Below, in pieces: positions 32,669 through 41,397 of a DNA stretch of 64,000 nucleotides. The position numbers and the translations under genes are program-made. Positions within the stretch are counted from its first letter, which is position 1. Every line of letters begins with the position of its first letter. Source of the stretch: Albugo candida (taxonomy: Eukaryota; Oomycota; Peronosporomycetes; Albuginales; Albuginaceae); NCBI GenBank assembly GCA_905220665.1, contig CAJNAR010000155.1, forward strand, positions 1-64,000, read 5' to 3'. The notes under the pieces were generated by a model that was given only the letters and a program-made list of their open reading frames with translations, had not been told where the DNA came from and did no database searches.

Positions 32669-34612
32669 TCAATGTACATGAAAGTCGTCAACGTGTGCAC
32701 AATCGACGCACACACATCGACCGTCGACAGCGGGACAACTCAATGGTTTGGTGTGATACACGATACCGCGATGAAAATGGCAGAATTCTCGATCACAACG
32801 AGAGCAAAAGTGCAAGATCTTTCGATTGATGGAATTTCGCAGTGAAACACGGCTTTTATTGAATGAGGACGTTGTGGATTTCCGAAGTAAGAATCGTTTT
32901 TTCTTCTTCAGCTGTTCCTTTTCCGAGCCGAGCGCACTGCACGAATTCGCATGTTTGTATGGATCGTGTGATTCTATTTTGTGAGGTTGCTCATCGTCGG
33001 TAGATTCCACAGCTGTTGCATGCTCTCTTCGGGATGGCCCGTGACATATGAAGCATTGATTTCGAAGTACTTTGGAGGATGCTTCTTTCAAGAGCTTTTG
33101 GTTGGAATACAACTTGCCTTTTGACTGTGACACTGGCACCATGTATGTCGATCGACTCGAACGTGAAATCAGACCGAAAGCGTTAATGGCTTCGACAGTA
33201 AATTTGTACGTTTCCCCGCGACGCAAATGCTCGATCCTCGCAGTCGTTGGCAAGGGAAGTGTCATGAGCTTGAGCCATCGCACTTGCTCGTTTTTGGAAC
33301 GTGTCCATCGAACCGTGTAGCATACAATTGGAACGCCATTATCAACGGGTTTCTCCCAAGACACTATGACCGCTGTTTCTTTCAGTGAGAGTTTGGCTGC
33401 TTCTTGACTTTGTTCTAATTTATCAGTTGCTTCAACAACGACTCGAGTCGGCATATGTGGCGGTAATCGATGCAATATGCGTAAGAAGAAATTCACATCG
33501 CCGTATATGAATCCGCGGATTGGGAGGACAATGAACAATGCCAATGCGATAGCTTCATCTAACCACCAAAGCGTTGTTTTGATCCAAGCGAAGAATCTCA
33601 GCAACGAATAAGGCTCAGCATCCTCATCCTCATCCTGATGCTGATCAAGTACGATCACTTCGCTATTGGCAATCTCCTTTTCTTTGATTGGTAAAGGTGG
33701 ACTGCATTTCTTATCACCGGACGCATCATAAACACACAAGCTGTCTGAGACGGAATGAATGGGATGAGTTGATGACATACAATGCACAAAGACGTGGGGA
33801 CTTCGTCCGTACGAATTCCATGTTGCTAACCGATACGTGACGTGTTTCTCATCCGGCTGAAGCAAATCGACAAACTCGGTATCGGGACCGCTGTACACTG
33901 GAGTCCAAAAAGCCGATCCTGGGCTTCTTTTCTGTAGCTGAAAGCGTTTTGGAGCTGCCTCCGACGATGACGTCCAAGTGATCCGAGCAAATGCGTGTTT
34001 CGACGAGGATACGCCTTGAGGCTGCTCATACTCACATGTGGCTTTAACGAGTTTTTCTGGCTTTGCACCCAAGCCCAAATATCGCATGCGTAGAAACATG
34101 GCGACCTGATGGCGATGTAACTCACTTTCAATGCCAATTTGACGCAATTGTTCTCCGTCGTCTTTCATCAAAAGCGGGAATGTGTACCCGGAAATGGAAT
34201 GATATCGAAATAGATCGGCATACTGCGGCAATTGGACCGAAAACGCGATCCAATCTGCGACCTCCTGCACAGTCATTTCGGCGCCAATCAGCTCCCATCG
34301 CTGCTCGAGTTCCTTTTTGGAAATCAGAGAATCCTGATTTCGATCCAATTTCTCGTACACGCGCTCGATATCGTCGGCATTTGTCGTTTTGGAAATGACC
34401 GATCGCAATTCCTTGGCCTCCATGTTGCCACTCGCATCGAGTTCAAAGTAGTGATGCAGTTGGTGACGCATGCGATTCATGTCGTCAAAGACCAGCTCAT
34501 TCTCACTCGATGGAGGGGAGTGAGCGATTGCGTAAAAGACTGTTTGTAAGAGGAGGAGATTGACTTTTAGTATGAGTCGATTGCAGGAAAAAAACGCGAT
34601 TCGTTTGCTCAT
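32669..34612 (-). CDS. EF-hand/SAM/FN3 single-pass membrane protein (647 aa), STIM-like lumenal half
   Basis: Order of parts: hydrophobic N terminus (1-31, signal peptide or anchor); EF-hand loop at 57-68 (Glu1, Asp3, Ser5, Gly6, Glu9, Glu12, atypical at position 1); canonical EF-hand loop at 90-101 (Asp1, Asn3, Asp5, Ser9, Glu12); SAM domain ~113-180; FN3 domain ~185-280; acidic linker (DQHQDEDEDAE); membrane segment ~346-372 (LWWLDEAIALALFIVLP); second FN3 ~388-495; and a C-terminal Cys/His region (CFIC near 520, CSRCDREFCHFH near 603) likely to bind zinc. An EF-hand pair followed by SAM and one membrane span is the plan of the animal store sensor STIM, but FN3 domains replace the STIM coiled coils, so function is not assigned. 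Convergent with the BED/hAT gene. Confidence 0.8.
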   Translation of the reverse strand: MSKRIAFFSCNRLILKVNLLLLQTVFYAIAHSPPSSENELVFDDMNRMRHQLHHYFELDASGNMEAKELRSVISKTTNADDIERVYEKLDRNQDSLISKKELEQRWELIGAEMTVQEVADWIAFSVQLPQYADLFRYHSISGYTFPLLMKDDGEQLRQIGIESELHRHQVAMFLRMRYLGLGAKPEKLVKATCEYEQPQGVSSSKHAFARITWTSSSEAAPKRFQLQKRSPGSAFWTPVYSGPDTEFVDLLQPDEKHVTYRLATWNSYGRSPHVFVHCMSSTHPIHSVSDSLCVYDASGDKKCSPPLPIKEKEIANSEVIVLDQHQDEDEDAEPYSLLRFFAWIKTTLWWLDEAIALALFIVLPIRGFIYGDVNFFLRILHRLPPHMPTRVVVEATDKLEQSQEAAKLSLKETAVIVSWEKPVDNGVPIVCYTVRWTRSKNEQVRWLKLMTLPLPTTARIEHLRRGETYKFTVEAINAFGLISRSSRSTYMVPVSQSKGKLYSNQKLLKEASSKVLRNQCFICHGPSRREHATAVESTDDEQPHKIESHDPYKHANSCSALGSEKEQLKKKKRFLLRKSTTSSFNKSRVSLRNSINRKILHFCSRCDREFCHFHRGIVYHTKPLSCPAVDGRCVCVDCAHVDDFHVH

Positions 34613-35339
34613 TGCAATTGATTTGATTAAGTGAATGGGTCCTCTCCTTTACGCTCACAATGAAATGGCAAAAAAATTATGCAGAGAATTTACAAGTTGA
34701 GTACGTGGTTTTACAGATAATTACGAAATAAGTATATTGTGAATATGAATATGAAACCTTATACGTTCTTTGATTCAACGCTTAGTTGCATGCAAAAAAT
34801 GCGAGCGAATGCTTCTTTGCATTCATGAAATAAGAGATTACGATCGACTTACTGAGAATTTAAATTCAGCGAAACGTCTTCCTTGTTACCCGAGCAATGT
34901 TTGGCACCTTAACGCCTTTTTTTACCGCTGCGATTTCTGTGATTGTGCTCATAAGTTCCATAAATTACGAATATGTTGCCCCTTTGGCTCAAAACTACTT
35001 TTATGGCTTGTAAATTAAAAGCGACCTAATGGCTGTATCCAATCAGATACGGCTATATTCCTCGATATCACTTTATTCCTACAGTGAGCATATCAGCAAA
35101 TTCTCGCATTTCTATGCTTTAGAGCGTATCAAATTGCTATTTCCCGCAATGGGAGTCGTCTCATTAGAAAGGAGCTATGCAGTGCAGTAAGATATTAAGT
35201 CTGTTAAAAGAAAGATATCTGTCTTCCAAAATGTGATATATCAGGTGAAAGTTGTATTCGATTGCAACATTCGCATGTGATTGGGCAATCGCATTCGATG
35301 CAATTGTGATACCAATAGCTCGTACTGCTTTCCTGTCGG
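34613..35339. other. Intergenic region left of the inverted repeat
   Basis: No supported gene; 82- and 70-codon frames lack any recognisable feature. It serves as 5' flank for the minus-strand membrane-protein gene. Confidence 0.45.
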
Positions 35340-35440
35340 TTGGATTATTCCGAAAGTTGGACCTGCAGGTACGTGCCTATGCTCCAACCACGATGTAATA
35401 AATTCCCAATCCTCATTCCTCAAAACGCAGTCAATTCGAT

Positions 35441-35755
35441 ATGAACATCTCACGTCTTTCGGCCATCATTCTGACAACATATATTTTATTCCCAGTTCTA
35501 TGCCACGGAATGGAGAAAACAGATTCGACGTTGGGTCTTAGGAGGAGACATAGCATACCCAAAAATGAAGCTACAGCCTCCGACAATAAGAACAGAGAGC
35601 CTGAAATATTCCGGAACGTAGCTGGGAAGCATCGAGCACAGCCTCAGCAAGTTGAAGCACCAGCTTTGCTACCTAGCCAAAGTGCTCCAATGCCAAAAGG
35701 TAAACCGCAAGTTCCACTGGGTTTGCATGACAGTTATGTGACACTGTCCATTTAA
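35441..35755 (+). CDS. Small secreted protein, SSP1 family, left copy (104 aa)
   Basis: Signal peptide at residues 1-23 (MNISRLSAIILTTYILFPVL, then CHG). The mature part is short, basic and Gln/Pro-rich, without paired cysteines, and ends in a PQVPLGLHD segment. The partner in the right arm (59249-59571, minus) shares the first ~12 residues almost exactly and the PQVPL end, but little between. No known domain. Location outside the cell is inferred from the signal peptide. Confidence 0.65.
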   Translation: MNISRLSAIILTTYILFPVLCHGMEKTDSTLGLRRRHSIPKNEATASDNKNREPEIFRNVAGKHRAQPQQVEAPALLPSQSAPMPKGKPQVPLGLHDSYVTLSI

Positions 35756-35758
35756 TCG

Positions 35759-36399
35759 AATGAATATTGCTTTTGTTACAAACTCTGGTGATTGTTTGAC
35801 ACTACTTCATATGCTTTTTATCACGTCACTTTTCGATAGGTGCAGTTCTCGCTCGCGTTAGTAGGACAAGAGCGATTCACGAGACGAGTTTCTACTACAA
35901 CAGAGGTAGCTGCTATCCTTTGATGGTATGGACCCAGCTCTGTGATATCACGTTCGTAGTACTCGACACGTTTCAGTCTTGAGCTTCTGTTGCTGTAGAC
36001 GAGTCGAAGAAGAAATCAAAATGATCATTTTGACTGCAAAAGTCATCTTATTGTAGCTCTCGATCGGTGGTCAAGATATCATCACTCTATTAAAGTTGTT
36101 TCTCATGATTGCTTGATCCGCTTGCACGGTTCTTGACTCACCGCATTGTAGTAGGTCATAATATTGAATGCCAGACAATTAAAATCCGGAATCCGTCTGC
36201 TGCATTGACTTTGACAAATGAGCGCCTGATTGGTACTTTTGAGAATGCCTTTGACGCAACTCTTCATAACCGTTTCGTCCAGGCTTATGTTGCAGCTTGT
36301 ATAGATAGCTACCACGCGTATGAATCTTTCTCAATATTTTCGCAAAGAAGGATGCTATCTGTTGGTACGCATACGTCCGTGTATACTCAGCTATCCAAT
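35759..36399. other. Intergenic part of left arm
   Basis: Corresponds in position to 58671-59248 of the right arm, with no obvious remaining similarity by eye. No gene supported. Confidence 0.4.
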
Positions 36400-37123
36400 G
36401 TATGCTGCTCCAATCCACATGATGCGAGTGTAATCCGCCTCTACCCTTGTAGTGATGTCCAGAAGGACAACACCCTCGTCTAAATGATGCTCTCGAGGAC
36501 ACTGGTATGTGCAACATGGAGCCGCTAGTGGGAACCTCATGTGATTCTGGTGTAAATATTGCTTTGTCGGATGTCGAACGTGCAAACTTTAGCGTCAATG
36601 GACGCAAACCTCCTTCCAGAAAGCCCCTTCCGTGTCGAAACGGTGCTGTTTTAACTGAATTCTCATCCACCGTACTCAGACGATCAAAAGACTCAACGTA
36701 ACCAATCTTTTTTGCGGCAATAGCTCCCAAACACTTTCTTGTTATCAGTGAACTTGGCTTAAAAATTCATGCGAATGGCCCCACAATCTGCGAACATGAC
36801 GTTATATATGCTTTCTCGAGATATGCTGTAGGGTGAGCATGGTGCACTTTGGCTAAAGTCTGAATGAATTGGCTTCTCAGAGTGGAAATCGGCTAACGAC
36901 AGGCTCTCCTTGACCTGAGTTTGGGCACAGCATTTGGATCTTGAGCGAAATGTGATTTATCGTCGATGGAGAGTGTATGCGAGTCTCGCAATTCGTGGGG
37001 ATAAACGTTTCGTTCATTGCTGTAACCGTGTTGTCCCAGTCTTTCATCCAAATAATCCAATAAATCTAATTCTTTTCGGTATACGTTTAAAGGTGAGAAA
37101 TTAATTCGGAGCCTGTCCGTCAC
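36400..37123 (-). pseudogene. Broken copy of the PDZ-domain gene (left arm)
   Basis: Two blocks on the minus strand match the intact right-arm gene at 57030-58670. About 36880-37123 carries an ELRDSHTLS.DDKSH.AQDPNAVP segment. About 36480-36730 carries the second half of the PDZ domain (AAKKIGYVESFDRL ... LEGGLRPLTLKFAR). Between them the frame is interrupted by indels and stops (near 36770-36890), and a further frame change separates the EHHLDE end segment near 36500. No ATG-initiated frame spans the region. Confidence 0.85.
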
Positions 37124-37902
37124 GCTTTCTTTAGTGGTGGAGTAGTCCTTCTGGTATGAGACGCTTTGTGTCCCTGTGATAGATACAATTGCCTCATGAG
37201 TAAAATACCGCTTACGTCGCTAACGTATCGGGTGAGTAACTGCGCTGTTATTAGATTTTGATGCAAAGTTTGTTAGGACAAATCACGCCAAAGACAGAAC
37301 AGGTGGAAGCATAAGAGGGTTTGTGTAAAAGTCCAACTAATTCTTTTCGGATTCATTCAGTAAGCTTTTCTCGTCTTTGCTGGTGTCTTGATCGCAGCAG
37401 TCGGTCATCCAGTATGAATAGAGTCGACTCTGATTTTCGTGTGTCTTGAGGAATCACTTTTCTTCCAACATCTTGTAATAAACGCGTTGTTTTCGTGCGA
37501 TACGGACTCATCCAATGTATGGATGCCCAATCTCTCCTTTAATATGAGACGTGTATGACAAGAAATGAAGAAATGTTTGTCAATATAACAACTATGGCAG
37601 GTTGGTAGTGGCCAACGAATACCTAGTGATCCAAATTGCTTCGCATAGCAGTGGTCAGCTCTAATGAAGAAGCTTTGGAGTGTACAAGCGTAGCGATAGA
37701 TCTCGTGCTAGTGCCAATATTCAATAGATAGATCGACGCAACACTGCAATCTACCACAGCATTAAGAGTAGAGGCGCTTTGCTTCTATGACTAGCAACCT
37801 GCGGTAGATGAGAGTGCAATGGGAAATTATTTGCATAGTCTTAAATTTGTACTGAAGGCCGGGGCTACGCCAAAGGGTAGATTCATAGTAAAATTCGATA
37901 TA
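37124..37902. other. Intergenic part of left arm
   Basis: Nothing coding recognised. It corresponds to the upstream region of the PDZ gene in the right arm and may include the lost first half of the pseudogene. Confidence 0.4.
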
Positions 37903-38238
37903 TTAACTCTCTTTGTTTGGAGGATGAGCCTTTATATCAGCCTTATGAAATGTGGTATCAGGATACGGAGTTTTCACCATATCATCTGGTTTCTTGCCTG
38001 ATTCTCTGACTGACCTCATAGACGATCTCGAACTTGGAGAAACCGGTGGCTTGCCCGGGAGTGACTGTAGGCGTTGCTTCGTCGATAAAGTTTTCGTCTG
38101 GCTCGTATCTGGCGTCTCCGTAGGACTTCCCATCATTAGACTCCGTTCATGTAGTAGCATCACGGGCATAGACGAATGCAGTTGCACAAGTGCGGAGGCT
38201 GCCGAGACTGATAAAAGGTAAGTAGATGCGATCTTCAT
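37903..38238 (-). CDS. Small secreted protein, SSP2 family, left copy (111 aa)
   Basis: The frame stays open upstream, but the ATG at 38236-38238 gives a signal peptide (MKIASTYLLSVSAASALVQL). This matches the right-arm partner start (56226) closely, including the bases just upstream. The mature part is Ser/Pro/Lys-rich with few hydrophobics and no cysteine, probably disordered. The remainder barely resembles the partner: the signal peptide is conserved, the mature part is not. Confidence 0.65.
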   Translation of the reverse strand: MKIASTYLLSVSAASALVQLHSSMPVMLLHERSLMMGSPTETPDTSQTKTLSTKQRLQSLPGKPPVSPSSRSSMRSVRESGKKPDDMVKTPYPDTTFHKADIKAHPPNKES

Positions 38239-38866
38239 GTGAGTTTTCCTTCTGTTGTAACTTGGAAAAGGAAATTCAAATATGAGCAATGCAAATTTTG
38301 ATACATGCAACTTCGACAATTTTGCGAGCGATAATTCGAATTTCTTTTCTGAAAGATATACAAAATACAAGCCCAATGACGTGCAGATAAGTTCAGCTTG
38401 TCACGTTTATCCGCATAGCTCACGCCTTTCTGCCAGCACATATTAACATACCTGATGCGGAATTTTCAGAACAGGACCCATCCACATGTCTCAAGGCAAC
38501 CAGAAAATTGTATGGTTTGATCATTTCTGGAAGGGTTATATTCATACTTTATTAGACGGCGTGGTAAGCATGCTGAAGCAAAAATCCTCGGCGTAATGAG
38601 TTCTGCCCTTCTTGCGATACCTTTCTTGTTGCCCTGGAATTGAGCGTGCTGGCCTCCAAGAGAAAAGGTGAACTACGACGTATCTTCAACGAGATTGAAT
38701 ATTTGCATACATTTACAAATGATAGTACAATCCAAACTGTATAATCTAATAACATATGCGTTGCATAAGCAGTCAAACGGAATTGGAATATGAACTGATC
38801 AAGACGACCAAGACAAGTACACTGTTATAGAGTTTTTATAGTGCTTAGGACCGACAGTAGCAACTG
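38239..38866. other. Spacer between SSP2 and RNase H1, left arm
   Basis: 628 bp versus 166 bp in the right arm, so about 460 bp were gained here or lost there. Only the ~50 bp next to the RNase H1 stop still align (about 38815-38866). No transposon ends or genes were recognised in the extra DNA. Confidence 0.5.
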
Positions 38867-39676
38867 CTACCGTTGACTGTGAGCGCCTTTACCCTCCACG
38901 TATTCGCTTGCTGCTTCCCTTGCTGTATCATCTGCAATCTGATTCCAAGTGGATTCCCAATCAGTTTTTCCCGTATGCGCTCGGACATGTTTCCAGATGA
39001 TTTTACGGCCACCTTGTGCCTCCAGTAAGGATTTAAGCAAGTCGTGATTTTTGACCATGTCATATACAGAATTCGTTTTCGTTTTCTTCTTCCAGTTGGA
39101 TTCCTTCCATCGTGTAACCCACTCTGTCATTGACCGAATAAGAAGCATACTATCCGAATAAATAAACAAAGTCTTTTGTTGAAGTGGGTCAACTTCATTG
39201 ACATGCTGCAAGGCTTTCAAGGCCGCGACATATTCAGCTCGATTGTTGGTGGGTGCAATCGCTCTTCCATCCTCGCCAATTTCTTCTAATGGACCCGCTA
39301 TTTTCCAGTCGGGATGATCCGGAAAGATGCAAGCATACCCTGCTTTGCATCCCGCTTTTCCATTATTAAGAGCACTACCATCACAGAACACAATGTATGA
39401 TTCATTGCTGGCTGAGAGTTTTTCGTCATTTTCAATATTGGCTTCCGATAAAGTTCGCTTGTTACAGGAAGAAGTCCGCCGCGAGATTGGACTGATGGTT
39501 TCTTGTTGTTTTTGTGTATGAGAAGAAATAAAAGCTTGTGCGTCTTGTTCACTTGCAAACTTTTTGAATTTGGCATTGGACACTCCTTTGATCTGTTGCT
39601 CTGCGGTGGCCCACGTCGTGTAAATTCCGATTTGGCGTCCTACAGCGACCGCATAATACCGAGCACGTGTACCCAT
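38867..39676 (-). CDS. RNASEH1: Ribonuclease H1, left-arm copy (269 aa)
   Basis: N-terminal hybrid-binding domain (about residues 5-55, YYAVAVGRQIGIYTTWATAEQ type) followed by a type 1 RNase H domain from about residue 93. Catalytic residues are visible: Asp in YIVFCDGSA, Glu in NNRAEYVAAL, Asp in IYSDSMLL, and a late Asp in QIADDTAREA. The HVRAHTGKTDWES segment is the His-loop region. It cleaves RNA in RNA-DNA hybrids in nucleus and/or mitochondria; no clear presequence. Versus the right copy there are four scattered substitutions plus a different seven-residue C terminus (KGAHSQR). Divergent with SF3b14, 56 bp between start codons. Confidence 0.93.
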   Translation of the reverse strand: MGTRARYYAVAVGRQIGIYTTWATAEQQIKGVSNAKFKKFASEQDAQAFISSHTQKQQETISPISRRTSSCNKRTLSEANIENDEKLSASNESYIVFCDGSALNNGKAGCKAGYACIFPDHPDWKIAGPLEEIGEDGRAIAPTNNRAEYVAALKALQHVNEVDPLQQKTLFIYSDSMLLIRSMTEWVTRWKESNWKKKTKTNSVYDMVKNHDLLKSLLEAQGGRKIIWKHVRAHTGKTDWESTWNQIADDTAREAASEYVEGKGAHSQR

Positions 39677-39732
39677 TCAAATACTGACGCATACCGATAT
39701 CCAAGCTATTCATTTGAGCTATTCTTACTGCG
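39677..39732. promoter_or_regulatory. 56-bp bidirectional intergenic region, RNase H1 / SF3b14 (left)
   Basis: Only 56 bp separate the two divergent start codons, so promoters and 5' UTRs must overlap or extend into the neighbours. No TATA element was seen. The same 56-bp arrangement is at 55194-55249. Confidence 0.55.
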
Positions 39733-40166
39733 ATGGCAGCTGTCGGACGACGCGGCAATGTAATGAACCTCCAAGTCTTTTGATCAGCCGTTAAGTCTCA
39801 TTTTCTATTCATTCGTAGGCACGCCTTCCTCCTGAGGTCAATAGAGTATTGTATGTACGCAATCTTCCGTTCAAAATCTCATCGGAAGAAATGTACGATA
39901 TCTTTGGTAAATATGGCGCAATTCGACAGATCAGATTGGGTGTGAATAATGAGACACGTGGTACTGCATTTGTGATCTATGAAGATATCTACGATGCAAA
40001 AAACGCTGTGGATCATCTCTCCGGTTTCAATGTGTGTGGTCGTTATTTGATTGTGTTATATTATCAGCCACATAAGATGCAGCAGCGAAAAGGAGGCGGA
40101 GGCGGTCAATTGGAAAAGCAAAAACAGGAAATAGAAGGATTACGGCAAAAGTACGGCGTCGAATAG
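39733..40166 (+). CDS. SF3B6: Splicing factor SF3b14 / p14, left-arm copy (124 aa)
   Basis: Two exons, 39733-39759 and 39819-40166, joined over a 59-bp GT-AG intron, give the complete protein. The RRM has RNP2 VLYVRNLPF and RNP1 [10 protein letters not shown], with the p14 signatures LPPEVNR before it and [17 protein letters not shown] after it. p14 is the subunit of the U2 snRNP SF3b complex that contacts the branch-point adenosine. The predicted protein and the intron are identical in the right-arm copy. Confidence 0.95.
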
Positions 40167-40239
40167 ACAGAAAGCTTTTGTACGATGTAATGTATTGCGC
40201 ACTTTCGATCTTTCGTGAGACACACACTCTGCCTATAAC

Positions 40240-40648
40240 TCAAAGTACACCGACTTCGTTCTTGAGCTTATCTATCAATTCATCGATTGATCCCAATTTG
40301 ATGCCCGCTTTTCGAGTAGCTGGTTCTTCCACTTGTAAGACTTTGATGCGTGGAGTGAGATCAACGTTCAACGTATCGGCAGCAATAGCTTCGATCTTCT
40401 TTTTCTTAGCCTTCATGATGTTTGGTAATGTAGCATAACGAGGTTCGTTGAGTCTCAAGTCTGTCGTCACAACCGAAGGAAGCGATAGCTTCAGAACTTG
40501 AACGCCAGCATCGGTTTCTCGCGTCACAAGAAAATGATCCTTCAGCTCCTCTTTAAATTCCACTTTTGAAGCAAACGTCGCTTGACTCCAATCTAATAAA
40601 CCAGCAAGAAGTGGTCCTGTTTGTGCGGCATCCGAGTCGTTCAATTGT
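40240..40648 (-). pseudogene. ETF-beta 3' fragment (left arm, truncated)
   Basis: Matches residues 123-254 of the intact gene at 53922-54686, with two amino-acid differences, down to the same stop and the same 73-bp gap to SF3b14. The N-terminal half is absent: similarity ends at about 40648, just beyond the Asp-Ser-Asp-Ala codons, and no ATG precedes it in frame. The truncation point is the inner breakpoint of the inverted duplication. Confidence 0.9.
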
Positions 40649-40740
40649 TTTCAGTAGGTGCTCTAATGGTCTTTCCGATATCGTAAGGAGATTAGGTCGA
40701 GGGCTTGCCGAAAGCGTGCCGTAGTCATACCTCAGCAGGC

Positions 40741-41351
40741 TCATCTGACAGCCGAGTGACCATCAGTTTGCTGAATGAACATGATGGCGTCGGTAATACA
40801 TTTCAGGATTGACAGTGGGTTTTGTAGTTTGCTAAGGAAGACGAACATTCCGAAGTTGTAAAGAAGGATAGATATCTCGGCCTCTATCGGCATAGTGTTT
40901 CCAACTTTGTGGTCGATTTCAGAGATTCAACCAAGAGCAGGAGTTGGCCATGATACCTTTCCGAGTATATTCATTCTTGCTTCATTTAAGTCAAAGACAG
41001 TTGTCGTCATCTCAAGCGCTCCATCATCTGAATTCCACGCATGATGTCGTCGAAACTGCCACTCTTTCATTTATTTCATCGACCTCGTTCCTGTGTAGTC
41101 ATTCATAGCTGCCTTACATTCTCCAATACATTCCTTCCCATTCGTCTACGCAGTGGCATGTGTACTCCATATCCATACATTGCATCAGAGATGAAAATCA
41201 GCACAATAAACAGCAACGTACACCTGAACCTCGCTATAGCATCCAAATTGTCATCCTCGGGGGAATCAACCAAGCGCCCGTCGAGGACCCATTGTCTACC
41301 TCCATCCGACAATTCGTTTCTAATGAAAGACGAGTAGCGCGTATCGCATTT
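40741..41351 (-). CDS. Small spliced membrane protein, start not resolved (157 aa visible)
   Basis: Three exons in one phase: 41351-41118, 41055-40957 and 40881-40741, with introns of 62 and 75 bp (GT-AG), ending in TGA at 40741-40743. The visible product has a membrane segment (RCTLLFIVLIFISDAMYGYG) in the first exon and a hydrophobic stretch (LLYNFGMFVFLSK) in the third. The first exon is open up to an AG at about 41352 but has no ATG, so a first coding exon is missing from this model. I do not recognise the family. It lies next to the inner breakpoint of the left arm and is divergent from the F-box gene. Confidence 0.5.
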
Positions 41352-41397
41352 CTATTGGCAGAAATCTTGTCAAGTATAATTCTGACTCTGCAGCACG

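Larger units (their letters stand above)
35340..40650 (+). repeat. Left arm of a ~5.3-kb inverted duplication
   Basis: Mirror partner of 54275-59690. Shared items in order outward from the spacer are: ETF-beta 3' part, SF3b14, RNase H1, SSP2, PDZ gene and SSP1. Homology at the outer end is still visible upstream of SSP1 (gttggacctg...ggtacgtgc near 35355 versus the reverse complement near 59650). At the inner end similarity fades at about 40648/54275, inside ETF-beta. The inner ~1.8 kb is nearly identical between arms including the SF3b14 intron; the outer part is heavily diverged. Confidence 0.93.
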
